Origin: Chloroflexota bacterium
Lineage (GTDB): Bacteria; Chloroflexota; Limnocylindria; Limnocylindrales; CSP1-4
Assembly (NCBI GenBank): GCA_016191345.1
Contig: JACPOU010000014.1
Coordinates: forward strand, 1 to 64,000
DNA: 64,000 nt
Direction of reading: 5' to 3'
Shown: positions 36,121 through 44,258 of the stretch, in pieces
Numbering within the stretch: the stretch's first letter is position 1
Layout: each line of letters begins with the position of its first letter
Notes under the pieces: model-generated
What the model saw: only the letters and a program-made list of their open reading frames with translations
What the model was told of the DNA's origin: nothing
The model's database searches: none
Made by a program: the position numbers and the translations under genes

Positions 36121-37604
36121 CCGACCTCGAGGCCGTCGTCGTCGCGGAGCGTCCGTCGCCCGGTGAGCCCCGGCCGTATGCCTTCCCCCCGTTCACGCGG
36201 ACCCGGCTCGAGAACGGGATGAACGTCCTCGTCGTGGACCTTCCGGGCCGGCCCCTCGTCTCTGCGGCGCTCGTCCTCGCGGGCGGGTCCGCCGACGATC
36301 CCGACGAGCTGGCCGGCGCCACGGTCCTCATGGCCCGGGCCCTGACGGAGGGCACCGAGCACTACGACGCGATCGAGCTGGTCGAGGCCGGCGAGCGGCT
36401 CGGGGCGTCGCTCCATGCCGAGGCGGGCTGGGATGCCGTGTCCGTGTCGGTGGACGTGCCGGCGGAGCGGCTGGGGCCGGCGCTCGACCTGGTCGAGGAG
36501 GTCCTCGCCCGGCCGACCTTCCCCGCCGGCGAGGTGGAGCGGCTTCGGGAGGAGCGACTGAACGACCTGCTCCAGGCGAGGGCGGACCCCCGGCGCCGGG
36601 CCGAGGAAGCGTTCGTCGGGGCGATCTACGGCCCGGCGTCGCCGTACCGGCGCTCGTCGTCCGGCGTCGAGGAGACGGTCGCACGCCTCGACGACGCCAC
36701 CTGCCGGGCCGCGCTGGCACGCCGGTTCGATCCGGCCGGCATGACCCTCATCGTCGGTGGCGACCTCGCCGGCCTCGACGTCGCCGCGATGGCCGCCGAG
36801 CGCTTCGGCAGCTGGCGCGCATCCGCGGACGCCTCGGCTCCGGGCGGTGTCGACGACCGGCCGGCGGCCACGAATCGCCGCGTCCTCGTCGTCCATCGGC
36901 CGGGCGCCGTCCAGACCGAGATCCGCGTCGGCCATCCTGGCGCGCCCCGCCGCATTCCGGACTTCCACGCCACCTCCGTCATGAGCGCGATCCTCGGCGG
37001 GCTCTTCAACTCGCGCCTGAACCGGAAGCTGCGCGAGGAGAAGGGCTATACCTATGGGGCGAGCGCGGGCTTCGACCTTCGACGCGCCGCCGGCCCGTTC
37101 GCGGCACGAGCGGCGGTCAACACGGAGGTCACGGTCCCGGCCCTCCTCGACATCATGGCCCAGCTCGAGGGCATCCGGAACGGCGTGAGCGCCGAGGAGC
37201 TCGGCGACGCCCGCGACTACCTCGTCGGCGTCTTCCCGCTGCGGTTCGAGACGCCGGCCGCCGTCGTCGGCGCCCTGGCCGGGCTCGTGATCCAGGGCCT
37301 CCCCGACGACGAGCTGACCCGCTATCGCCCGGCGATCGACGCGGTCACCATCGATGCGGTCGCGGCGGCCGCCCGAGCGCGCGTTCGCCCGGACGAGGCG
37401 GCAATCGTCCTCGTCGGCGACGCGGACGCCTTCCTGCCGGCCCTCGAGGTGGCGTCCCTGGGACTCATCGTGGTGGAGCGCGACGCGCTGCCGGGTGGAG
37501 ATGCCGGTGCCCGAGCGGCCGATGCGGCCGACGCTTCCGGCGCGGCCGACACGACGCTCGACGTGGCCGGCACAGCGCCCGACGCGACCGACGGCGACGC
37601 CTGA
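36117..37604 (+). CDS. M16 family peptidase-like protein, non-catalytic subunit
   Basis: This 495-residue protein has the M16 fold (TRLENGMNVLVVDLPGRPLVSAALVL; GLFNSRLNRKLREEKGYTYGASAGF), but where HxxEH is expected it reads GATVLMARALTEGT, so zinc ligands are missing. The Arg-Tyr pair in REEKGYTYG that contacts substrate is retained. This matches the inactive partner of heterodimeric M16 peptidases, which helps bind substrate. It overlaps the catalytic subunit by 4 nt. The last 35 residues are Ala/Asp-rich and overlap the 5' end of the MFS gene in another frame. Confidence 0.9.
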   Translation: MTDLEAVVVAERPSPGEPRPYAFPPFTRTRLENGMNVLVVDLPGRPLVSAALVLAGGSADDPDELAGATVLMARALTEGTEHYDAIELVEAGERLGASLHAEAGWDAVSVSVDVPAERLGPALDLVEEVLARPTFPAGEVERLREERLNDLLQARADPRRRAEEAFVGAIYGPASPYRRSSSGVEETVARLDDATCRAALARRFDPAGMTLIVGGDLAGLDVAAMAAERFGSWRASADASAPGGVDDRPAATNRRVLVVHRPGAVQTEIRVGHPGAPRRIPDFHATSVMSAILGGLFNSRLNRKLREEKGYTYGASAGFDLRRAAGPFAARAAVNTEVTVPALLDIMAQLEGIRNGVSAEELGDARDYLVGVFPLRFETPAAVVGALAGLVIQGLPDDELTRYRPAIDAVTIDAVAAAARARVRPDEAAIVLVGDADAFLPALEVASLGLIVVERDALPGGDAGARAADAADASGAADTTLDVAGTAPDATDGDA

Positions 37605-38988
37605 GCCGGTCGATCCCACGGGCGGACCCGACGCACCGGGCGCGGCCGCGAGCGGGCCCGACGCACCGGGCGCGGCCCCGCCGGCGCGTGGCCTGACCGG
37701 TCGATTCCCGGCCATCGGCTCGCCGGTCTACCGGCGCCTCCTGGCGGGCAACCTCCTCGCGACGCTCGGGGCGTTCATGCAGGCGACGTCGCAGGGCTGG
37801 CTCGTGCTCCAGCTGACGAACTCGCCGGGCCTGCTCGGGCTCGTGGGGGCGATCGCCGGCGCGCCGACGCTCTTCCTCGCGGTCGTGGCCGGCGTCCTCG
37901 CCGATCGCCTCGACCGGCGGCGCCTCCTCGTCTGGAGCTACGCCGCCGCGGCCGCCCTCGCGACGCTCCTCGCATTCCTCACCTCGGCCGGCCTCGTCGC
38001 GTATTGGCAGGTGGCCGTCATCGCCTTCCTCGGCGGGATCCGCCTCACGGTCCAGATGCCGGCCAGCCAGGCGATCGTCTCGACCGTCGTGGACCGGGCG
38101 GCCCTGGGGAGCGCGATCGCGCTCAACTCCGCCCAGTACAACCTCATGCGGATCGTCGGGCCGTCCCTGGCCGGATTCGCGATCGTGGCCGGCGGCCTGG
38201 CGCTCGGCTTCTGGGTGAACGCCCTGATGCTCGCGGTCGTGGCGATCATCTTCGCCCGGCTGCCGCTCGTCCAGACGCGGGCCGCCGGCCGGCTCCAGGC
38301 CGCTCTCTGGGGCGACCTCCAGGACGGCGTCCGGCACGTGGCCGCGGATCGAGTCCTCACCACCCTCGTGGTGCTCGCGGCCGCGCCCGCGCTCTTCGTC
38401 CTGAGCTACCTCACCTTCCTCCCCGTGTTCGCCCGCGACATCCTCCGGATCGGCGCGCCAGGGCTGGGCCTGCTCACCGGGTCGATCGGAATCGGGGCAC
38501 TTGCCGGGGCCCTCCTGATGGCGACGCGCCGGCCGTCGGGGGGCAGCGGCCGGCTCCTGCTGCTCGGGCTGGCGGCGATGTCCGTCTCGCTCGCCACGTT
38601 CGCCCTTTCGACGTTCGTGCCGCTGACCATCGTGGCGCTCGCGATCCTGGGGGCGAGCCAGGTCGCCTACTACTCGACCACGAACACCCTGCTCCAGACG
38701 CGCGTCCCGGCTCGCCTCCGCGGCCGCGTCCACAGCCTGTACGTGCTGACGTCGATCGGCCTCCTGCCGGTCGGCAACCTCGTCGTCGGCGCGATCGCGG
38801 AGCGCACCGGGGTGCCGATCGTCCTCGCCGCTGGCGGTGCCCTCACGCTCCTCGCCGTCCTCATCGCGGCGGTCGCCCGGCCCGAGCTCGCCGGGCTGAC
38901 GCCCGATCGCGCGGGTGTCACCGCCGGAACGGCGGTCTCGACCGGGAGTGGCGCCGACGGGCCGTCCGGCTCGACCCGGGCGCCCTGA
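37501..38988 (+). CDS. Major facilitator superfamily exporter (MFS_3/EntS-like)
   Basis: From the ATG at 37501 it has 495 residues: a Pro/Arg-rich tail of about 65 residues, then about 12 hydrophobic helices. Family cues are NLLATLGAFMQATSQGWLVLQLT in helix 1 and the loop VLADRLDRRRLL between helices 2 and 3. RVPARLRGRVHSLYVL lies before the last helices. These resemble enterobactin-exporter-like and macrolide-type efflux members. The start is uncertain because the N-terminus overlaps the upstream peptidase gene by about 100 bp; the ATG at 37522 is also possible, and the conserved part begins only near 37700. The substrate is unknown. Confidence 0.85.
   Translation: MPVPERPMRPTLPARPTRRSTWPAQRPTRPTATPEPVDPTGGPDAPGAAASGPDAPGAAPPARGLTGRFPAIGSPVYRRLLAGNLLATLGAFMQATSQGWLVLQLTNSPGLLGLVGAIAGAPTLFLAVVAGVLADRLDRRRLLVWSYAAAAALATLLAFLTSAGLVAYWQVAVIAFLGGIRLTVQMPASQAIVSTVVDRAALGSAIALNSAQYNLMRIVGPSLAGFAIVAGGLALGFWVNALMLAVVAIIFARLPLVQTRAAGRLQAALWGDLQDGVRHVAADRVLTTLVVLAAAPALFVLSYLTFLPVFARDILRIGAPGLGLLTGSIGIGALAGALLMATRRPSGGSGRLLLLGLAAMSVSLATFALSTFVPLTIVALAILGASQVAYYSTTNTLLQTRVPARLRGRVHSLYVLTSIGLLPVGNLVVGAIAERTGVPIVLAAGGALTLLAVLIAAVARPELAGLTPDRAGVTAGTAVSTGSGADGPSGSTRAP
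37627..37677. repeat. 21-bp direct repeat, 30-bp period
   Basis: CCCGACGCACCGGGCGCGGCC at 37627-37647 recurs at 37657-37677. In the MFS frame it encodes PDAPGAA twice, in the non-conserved N-terminal extension. Confidence 0.7.
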
Positions 38989-39013
38989 AACCTTTTCGAA
39001 GCCGGATGTCTCA
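38986..39013 (+). promoter_or_regulatory. Candidate ECF-type promoter
   Basis: TGAAACCTTTT followed by about 12 nt and GTCT resembles the AAC / GTC signature of ECF sigma promoters (-35 GAAACC, spacer 15, -10 GTCT). It overlaps the MFS stop codon and lies about 55 nt before the secreted acidic protein, the first gene of an operon that encodes an ECF sigma factor. Autoregulation is therefore plausible. Confidence 0.45.
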
Positions 39014-39066
39014 GTCGTTCGTTACACGCCGGTCGTGCGGCCGGGGGACACGAGGAGAGACGGCAG

Positions 39067-39507
39067 ATGACAGAGCGGTTCGGCATTCGTGCCGTGCGAA
39101 CCTTGGGCGTGGCGGGCGTCAGCATCCTGCTGATCGCCGGCGGGGCCTTCGCGGCGGATCGGCTCGCGAGCTCGGGCCCGAGCTCGGACAACCTCTCCGG
39201 CGGCGCCCCGGGCGCCACGACCGGGGCGGAGCTGACCGACGGCCCCGACGCGACCGACGACAACGGGGTTGACGCCTCGGAGAGCCCCGAGGCCTCCGAC
39301 GACAACGGCCAGGACCAGGACGGCAACGGCGACGCGACCGCCGGCCCCGGCGCCACCGACGACAACGGCGACGATGCGGCCCAGTCCCCCGAGGCGTCCG
39401 ATGCCTCGGACGGCCCCGATGCCTCGGACGGCCCCGATGCCTCCGGCGACCACGGCGGCGACCGCGGCTCGCCCGAGCCGTCCGACGACAACGGCGGCGA
39501 CGACTGA
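39067..39507 (+). CDS. Secreted acidic low-complexity protein
   Basis: This 146-residue protein has a signal peptide (residues 1-30, TLGVAGVSILLIAGGAFA) and a mature part made almost only of Asp, Gly, Ser, Ala, Pro and Asn, with repeats such as DGPDAS and SDDNG. It is strongly acidic and probably disordered outside the membrane. GAGGAGA precedes the ATG. I recognise no family. It heads a gene set with an ECF sigma factor and its likely anti-sigma factor, whose outer tail has the same kind of composition, so it may belong to the sigma factor's envelope response. Calcium binding is possible from composition only. Confidence 0.65.
   Translation: MTERFGIRAVRTLGVAGVSILLIAGGAFAADRLASSGPSSDNLSGGAPGATTGAELTDGPDATDDNGVDASESPEASDDNGQDQDGNGDATAGPGATDDNGDDAAQSPEASDASDGPDASDGPDASGDHGGDRGSPEPSDDNGGDD
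39400..39446. repeat. 18-bp tandem repeat in the acidic protein gene
   Basis: GATGCCTCGGACGGCCCC occurs at 39400-39417 and 39418-39435, followed by a partial copy. It encodes repeated DASDGP and probably expands by slippage. Confidence 0.75.
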
Positions 39508-39534
39508 CCGGACGCCGGTCGGACCTGTCGGGAC

Positions 39535-40239
39535 GTGACGAACGGCTCCCCATGGGAAGGCCCCGAACCCGCCACCATTGGGTCGACCCGATTCGGCAGC
39601 TCGCCGGACGGGTCGACGCCGTGGAGGCCAGCCATCGAGACCGCCCTGCCTCGCCGAACCATCGGGGCCCAGGACGATGATCGTTCGATTGTCGATGCCG
39701 TGCTCGGGGGCGACCGCGATGCGTTCAGGCTGCTCGTGGACCGTGAATCCGGGGCGGTCGTCCGGGCCTGCCACCGCGTCCTCGGCGATCTCGCCGAGGC
39801 CGAGGATGTCGCCCAGGAGGCCTTCGTGATTGCCTACCGGTCGCTCGCCACCTGGCGCAGCGACGGACCCTTCGGTGCGTGGCTGGCCCGGATCGCGGTC
39901 CGGCTGGCCCTCCGCCAGGCGAAGCAGCGCCGGGCCGTGGCCTGGATCCGCCCGAGCCGCGACGCGGAACCCGATGCCCACCTTCGCGCCATTCCTGCCG
40001 GCCGTGCCAGCGACCCGGAGGGCGTGGCCCTCCACGAGGAGCGAAGCCAGACGCTTCGGCGCGCGGTCGCCGGGCTCGGCGAGCCGTACCGCGAGGTCGT
40101 CGCCCTGCGATTCTTCGCCGAACGGTCGCTCGACGAGATCGCCATGATCACGAGCCGGCCGATCGGCACGGTGAAGACCCAGCTGCATCGCGGATTGCTC
40201 CGCCTCCGGGACCGGGTCGGGGAAGGAGGGGACCGATGA
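39535..40239 (+). CDS. RNA polymerase sigma-70 factor, ECF type
   Basis: This 234-residue ECF sigma factor has a disordered N-terminal extension of about 45 residues. Region 2 (about 55-125) has AEDVAQEAFVIAYRSLATWRSDGPFGAWLARIA. Region 4 (about 170-230) has LGEPYREVVALRFFAERSLDEIAMITSRPIGTVKTQLHRGLLRLR. It starts with GTG 28 nt after the acidic protein gene, and its stop overlaps the ATG of the next gene (ATGA), the usual layout of a sigma/anti-sigma pair. The promoter-like element at 38986-39013 may be its own target. The activating signal is unknown. Confidence 0.9.
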   Translation: MTNGSPWEGPEPATIGSTRFGSSPDGSTPWRPAIETALPRRTIGAQDDDRSIVDAVLGGDRDAFRLLVDRESGAVVRACHRVLGDLAEAEDVAQEAFVIAYRSLATWRSDGPFGAWLARIAVRLALRQAKQRRAVAWIRPSRDAEPDAHLRAIPAGRASDPEGVALHEERSQTLRRAVAGLGEPYREVVALRFFAERSLDEIAMITSRPIGTVKTQLHRGLLRLRDRVGEGGDR

Positions 40240-41000
40240 TCCAGTCGCCCGGTTCCTTCCGCCCCGGCGAGTTCGACGGCGCCGATCGGGGCATCTCCGA
40301 GGCCGACCTGCTCGCCGCGGCGACGACCGCCAGCGAGCTGGAGCGGGCGCTCCCGATGGAGTCGATCGCGCCGTCGGCGGGTTTCGCGGACCGGATCATG
40401 GCCGCCGTGGCTCGGGAGCCGGCCCCGCGGCCGCTCGGATTCCTTGCCGGCCTCCGTGCCCACCCGGGTCCGGCAACCTTCGTCGCGAGCGTCCTTGAGG
40501 CGTGGGGCCTTGCCACGCACGGCTCGGGCCGTCCATCCAGGGCCCGCGGCCTCGCGCTCGCCTATGTCCTCGCGGTCATCCTCGTCGGGACGTCGATCAC
40601 CGGCTTTGCGGCCTACGGCTGGGCCGGCGCCCTGGGGATCCTCCCGGCCGAGGCCTCCCCGTCCCCGAGCCCGTCGCTGCTCACGCCGAGCCCGAGCCCG
40701 AGCCCGTCACCCGACGCATCGGAACCCGACGCCTCGGGATCAGCCTTGCCGGGCGAATCCACCGAGCCGAGTGAATCCTCGGAGCCGAGCGAATCGCCGG
40801 GTTCGGAGCCCTCGGACGACGGCGCCGGAACGGCCGAACCCGATCGGAGCAACCTGCCGACGTCCCCGTCGGGATCTGCTGAACCCTCCGACGACCACGG
40901 CGGCAGCCCATCCTCCAGCCCGGATGACAGCTCATCGCCCGAGCCCTCGGACACGCCGCGGCCATCGGACACGCCGAAGCCCTCGCAGACCCCGAACTGA
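40236..41000 (+). CDS. Putative membrane-anchored anti-sigma factor
   Basis: This 254-residue protein has a cytosolic N-terminal part of about 105 residues, a single transmembrane helix (GLALAYVLAVILVGTSITGFAAYGWAGALGIL), and an outer tail of about 110 residues made of Ser, Pro, Glu and Asp repeats. The cytosolic part lacks an evident zinc-binding HxxxCxxC motif. I infer anti-sigma function from the ATGA overlap with the sigma gene and the one-helix topology, not from a recognised domain. The acidic tail resembles the secreted protein at 39067. Confidence 0.65.
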   Translation: MIQSPGSFRPGEFDGADRGISEADLLAAATTASELERALPMESIAPSAGFADRIMAAVAREPAPRPLGFLAGLRAHPGPATFVASVLEAWGLATHGSGRPSRARGLALAYVLAVILVGTSITGFAAYGWAGALGILPAEASPSPSPSLLTPSPSPSPSPDASEPDASGSALPGESTEPSESSEPSESPGSEPSDDGAGTAEPDRSNLPTSPSGSAEPSDDHGGSPSSSPDDSSSPEPSDTPRPSDTPKPSQTPN

Positions 41001-41045
41001 CGGATACGTGGTGGAGTCTCGCCCCAGCGCCAGGTCGGGTTGGAG

Positions 41046-42524
41046 CTACTGGACGAGACCGACGCCCGCAAGTTGGAACACGCCGCCCGCGTCATAGGTC
41101 ACGGTCAGTGTCCCGCCCGCGCCGGTGACCTTGAAGTCGGAGGCGATCACCTGGACTGAAAGGCTGGTGGCTCCGCTCCCGTTCACGGTGATCGAAGAAT
41201 TCGGAGCATAGATGGTCCCGTTCAGGAGGAGGTCCGTCGAGGATCCGTTGAGGGTGATGTCCCCTCCGGTCGTCCGAGCCCCGAAGATCAGCATGTTCTT
41301 GTAGATCGTGTCCTGAATCGGCATCAGCTTGGTTCCGGCACTCGATCCATTGAAGGTCATCGTCCCGACGCACCCCGCACCAGTTCCGCCAACGCAGTAG
41401 CTGGGATCGGCGAACTCTCCGTTGTAGAGGAGGACCCCGCCACCATACGTCTGCGTCCCGGAGTCGACCGTCACGACCATCACGCCATTTCCGCCCATCG
41501 ACACGCCCCCGCCGCCGATGTAGTAGATGCCGGGCTCCATGTAGAAGTTGCCGGCATTCAGCTTGAAGCCGCCCGGATAGTAGCCCGGCGTCATGCGGTA
41601 GTTGTGCGTGGCGAAGCTTGCGTTGAACGTACACGTCAGCGGCGACGTCGCGGACGTGGAGGATCCGCCCGATGGACAGCCGCTCGGGGGGTCCTTCGAC
41701 TCGCCTGGCTCCTTGATGAAGCTCCCCAGCGTGGCAGGGACCGCGGGCGGGGGCAGTTCGCGCAGAGGATCGCCGGACGCTTGCATCCCGGAACTCATCA
41801 CGGAGCAGCCGCTGCCACCTCCGCTGATCTGGTACGAGCCAACGGTGTCGCACTCGGGGCTCTGGAGTGTCCCGCCCCCGGAGATCTTGAGGGCGGGATT
41901 GCACGCCGAGTCGACCTGGACGCTGCCGTTCACGGCCACGCCGCCGTTGCCAGTCACACTCGAGGTTCCGCACGGGTTGAGGGCAAGGAGGGAATAGGGC
42001 AGGCTGTATCCCGACGAGTTCGACGCGACGCCGAGCGCGCCGGTGTTCCGGGCCGTGATTCCAAAGAGGCCGGCGAAGAACGATGCTCGGGTGGCGTCGA
42101 TCTGAACCTCGATGTTGCCTTCGAGGTTGCTGAAGATCGACTCCGGCCCGGGCGGGTATTTGACAGTCACCGTGGCGGCCATTCCCTCCGCTGAGAGGTA
42201 GGCTGTCGCCACGTCACAGGCCGTGTTGACGTGCTTGAGCTGTGCGTCGGCCAGTTGCCCAGACGTTCGCGACGCGCACGTTCCCTGGAACGTACCTGTC
42301 GTCGTTGGGATGTAGCGGGCGCCGGCAAGAGCGGCGGCGTCCGCGGCATTCTGTTCGGTGCGCCGGTCAAGGAGCGCCTGGCCAATGTCGAAGACAAGCG
42401 CCGCGACTGCGATGATCAGGACGAGACCGCCTGCGAAGATCACGAGGACCTGACCGCGCTGGCGATCCGAGCCGCCCCGCACCCGGGACTCGCTAATGAT
42501 TGATGACAAGGGTTGAACTCCCAT
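41046..42524 (-). CDS. TadG-like pilus assembly-related protein with a beta-rich C-terminal region
   Basis: This 492-residue protein begins with the Flp/TadG signature: basic RQRGQ, a membrane helix VLVIFAGGLVLIIAVAALVFDIGQ, then RRTEQNAADAAALAGARYI. The rest is Gly/Ser/Asn/Thr-rich with many short beta-strand-like segments (about 190-490), suggesting a beta-helix-like extracytoplasmic domain. It overlaps the upstream TadE-like gene by 32 bp if the ATG at 42524 is used; a GTG at 42482, just before the conserved part, avoids the overlap. It is the last of three same-strand pseudopilin-like genes and runs convergent with the anti-sigma gene. No Tad ATPase or secretin genes are in the window. 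Confidence 0.8.
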   Translation of the reverse strand: MGVQPLSSIISESRVRGGSDRQRGQVLVIFAGGLVLIIAVAALVFDIGQALLDRRTEQNAADAAALAGARYIPTTTGTFQGTCASRTSGQLADAQLKHVNTACDVATAYLSAEGMAATVTVKYPPGPESIFSNLEGNIEVQIDATRASFFAGLFGITARNTGALGVASNSSGYSLPYSLLALNPCGTSSVTGNGGVAVNGSVQVDSACNPALKISGGGTLQSPECDTVGSYQISGGGSGCSVMSSGMQASGDPLRELPPPAVPATLGSFIKEPGESKDPPSGCPSGGSSTSATSPLTCTFNASFATHNYRMTPGYYPGGFKLNAGNFYMEPGIYYIGGGGVSMGGNGVMVVTVDSGTQTYGGGVLLYNGEFADPSYCVGGTGAGCVGTMTFNGSSAGTKLMPIQDTIYKNMLIFGARTTGGDITLNGSSTDLLLNGTIYAPNSSITVNGSGATSLSVQVIASDFKVTGAGGTLTVTYDAGGVFQLAGVGLVQ

Positions 42525-42969
42525 CGACGGTGATTGGCGGCAAGGGGATCGGCAGGAGCGTCGTGAAGAGGGTCTGGGCCACGACGGTCACGTTCGCGCC
42601 GCGCGCATTGTCGACTGGCCAGCAGGGGTTGGCGACGCCGCCCGCGCAGCCGCTCTGGGCCGGGAATGCAACGTTCGCGCCCGCGACGCCAACCGCGAAG
42701 TTCCTCACGACGTCCTGGACCTTGATCCCGTAGGGATCACAGGCGTTCGTTGCCAGCCCGGGCATCGGCCCGGACGGGCAGAGGCTGAGCGATCCGTGGG
42801 TGATCGCATATCTCGCGCCCTCGCGCGCCGCGTTGTTCATCACCTGCGCCACGTAGACGTATCGCCCGAATTCGATGATCGAGTAGAGGACGAGGAGGAA
42901 GATCGGCAGGACGAATGCAAACTCCGTGAGTGCCTGGCCTCGGACCCGCCTGCCATCTCGGCGTCTCAT
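42493..42969 (-). CDS. TadE-like pseudopilin protein
   Basis: The 158-residue protein starts MRRRDGRRVRGQALTEFAFVLPIFLLVLYSIIEFGRYVYV, the N-terminal signature of TadE-family minor pseudopilins (GQ-x-x-TEFA-x-V-x-P with a hydrophobic helix). The remaining part is extracytoplasmic and has four cysteines. The ATG at 42969 overlaps the stop of the preceding TadE-like gene (ATGA), which is why I reject the longer ORF-track start at 43125. Such proteins are inserted in the membrane and work in Flp-type pilus assembly or related secretion. Confidence 0.85.
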   Translation of the reverse strand: MRRRDGRRVRGQALTEFAFVLPIFLLVLYSIIEFGRYVYVAQVMNNAAREGARYAITHGSLSLCPSGPMPGLATNACDPYGIKVQDVVRNFAVGVAGANVAFPAQSGCAGGVANPCWPVDNARGANVTVVAQTLFTTLLPIPLPPITVDGSSTLVINH

Positions 42970-43565
42970 GGACCTGCCGGGACGGGAAGGTCGGAGATGC
43001 GGAAGATGCTCTCGCGATCGAAGGTCACCGACGGGGGCAGCGGGGGGATTCGCAGGAATGTCTGGAACGTGTACGTGAGCGTGACGTGAATGGTGCAGGG
43101 AGGCTCCGTCGTCGACTCGGCACACAGGCCTGTCGCCCCGTCATACGTCGCACAATCCTGGGCAGGGGATCCGTCTGACGGTTCAACCGCACAGGTGATC
43201 ACCGGGTTGCTGCACGTCGCATGGTTGACCGTCCCCGGGGGTTCCGAATAGTCCTCGAGGTGGCTGCCTGCAGCGGCGGTGCAGGCTCTCCGCTCCATCT
43301 CGCCGGCGGTCGTTGCGGCGTTGGCCGCCGTCCAGTAGGTCGCCTTGAACGATCCGTAATCCGCCGCTTCCCGTGCAGCCGACTCCACGGCCACCATGCT
43401 GGTGTACAGGCGCCCGAAGTCCGAGATGGCGACGACCATCAGAAAGAGGATCGGGATCACCAGCGCGAACTCGGTGGTGCTCTGGCCGGCACTCCCGCCC
43501 GGACCGGCGTCCGCGACGCGACCGCGCCCTCGGGCGGCCCATGGCCAGATTGAATGGAAGCTCAC
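42966..43565 (-). CDS. TadE-like pseudopilin protein
   Basis: From the GTG at 43565 the protein has 199 residues. GQSTTEFALVIPILFLMVVAISDFGRLYTSMVAVESAAREAADYG gives the TadE signature around residues 28-72, followed by an extracytoplasmic part with about seven cysteines. The start is supported by TAAGGT on the minus strand (43578-43573), 7 nt before the GTG. It is the first gene of a three-gene TadE-TadE-TadG operon. The two TadE proteins differ outside the helix and may form a heteromeric minor pilin pair. Confidence 0.82.
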   Translation of the reverse strand: MSFHSIWPWAARGRGRVADAGPGGSAGQSTTEFALVIPILFLMVVAISDFGRLYTSMVAVESAAREAADYGSFKATYWTAANAATTAGEMERRACTAAAGSHLEDYSEPPGTVNHATCSNPVITCAVEPSDGSPAQDCATYDGATGLCAESTTEPPCTIHVTLTYTFQTFLRIPPLPPSVTFDRESIFRISDLPVPAGP

Positions 43566-43572
43566 GCCGCCG

Positions 43573-43578
43573 ACCTTA
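43573..43578 (-). promoter_or_regulatory. Candidate -10 box (TAAGGT) of the Tad-like operon
   Basis: Read on the minus strand, TAAGGT lies 7 nt before the GTG at 43565, the same geometry as the plus-strand boxes. Confidence 0.4.
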
Positions 43579-43670
43579 GCCTGCCACACCTTGCAGGCGC
43601 AATGTCCGGTGGTGCGTGGAGGCCCCACGGCTCGGACCGTGAGGCTCCGGCTCAGGAGCCGGCCGACGAG

Positions 43671-43676
43671 TACGCT
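43671..43676 (+). promoter_or_regulatory. Candidate -10 box (TACGCT) of the PfkB-like gene
   Basis: TACGCT lies 6 nt before the GTG at 43683 and supports that start. Confidence 0.4.
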
Positions 43677-43682
43677 TCACAT

Positions 43683-44258
43683 GTGATCGTCGTGTGCGGC
43701 AATCTCGCGGGCAACGACCGCCGGCGCAACGTGGATCCGGCGGCGATCGCCGCCGCTGCGGCGCGTGGCGGTGTGGAGGTCCAGCTGATCGCCGTCGTGC
43801 CGGAGGGCCCGGCCGGCGATGCCCGCCTGATCGCCCTTGCCCAGGCCGGCGTGGGCCACGTGGCGGTGCTCCGGGCCGCGGAGCGGCCCCTGGAGGCGGC
43901 GGACGTGGATCTCGCCCTCCGCTACCTGCCCGACACGAAGGTCGTCGTCACGGTCGGCCTGTCCGGCGACGTGCTCGCCGCGGCGAGCGAGCGATCCACC
44001 TGGAACGGCGCCTTCCTCATCGTCCTCGAGGCACCGGACAGTCCTGCCGACGTGGGTGAGCCGGCGGCCGTTGCCGACGCGGCGGCGATCGTGCTTCGTG
44101 CCCCCGCGTCGGATCCGGACGGGACGTTCGCCGGCTTCGTCGGCGCCTTCGCGGCGCGGCTGGACCGCGGCGAAGTCCCCGCGGACGCGTGGGCGGCGAC
44201 GACCCGGGCGCTCGCCGTGGACGCGGTCGGAGGCCGTGGCCGGCCGTCGAGCTTCTAG
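43683..44258 (+). CDS. PfkB/ribokinase-like protein, incomplete
   Basis: From the GTG at 43683 the protein has 191 residues, beginning VIVVCGNLAGNDRRRNVDP. The segment VEVQLIAVVPEGPAGDARLIALAQAGVGHVAVLRA is laid out like PfkB-family sugar kinases (a glycine-rich start, then GD..G..L...L...GV). ADVDLALRYLPDTKVVVTVGLS also fits a nucleotide-sugar kinase core. The protein is much shorter than a normal ribokinase (about 300), and the C-terminal catalytic DTxGAGD motif is absent, so activity is doubtful. It may bind a nucleotide or sugar without phosphorylating it. The assignment is weak. Confidence 0.5.
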   Translation: MIVVCGNLAGNDRRRNVDPAAIAAAAARGGVEVQLIAVVPEGPAGDARLIALAQAGVGHVAVLRAAERPLEAADVDLALRYLPDTKVVVTVGLSGDVLAAASERSTWNGAFLIVLEAPDSPADVGEPAAVADAAAIVLRAPASDPDGTFAGFVGAFAARLDRGEVPADAWAATTRALAVDAVGGRGRPSSF

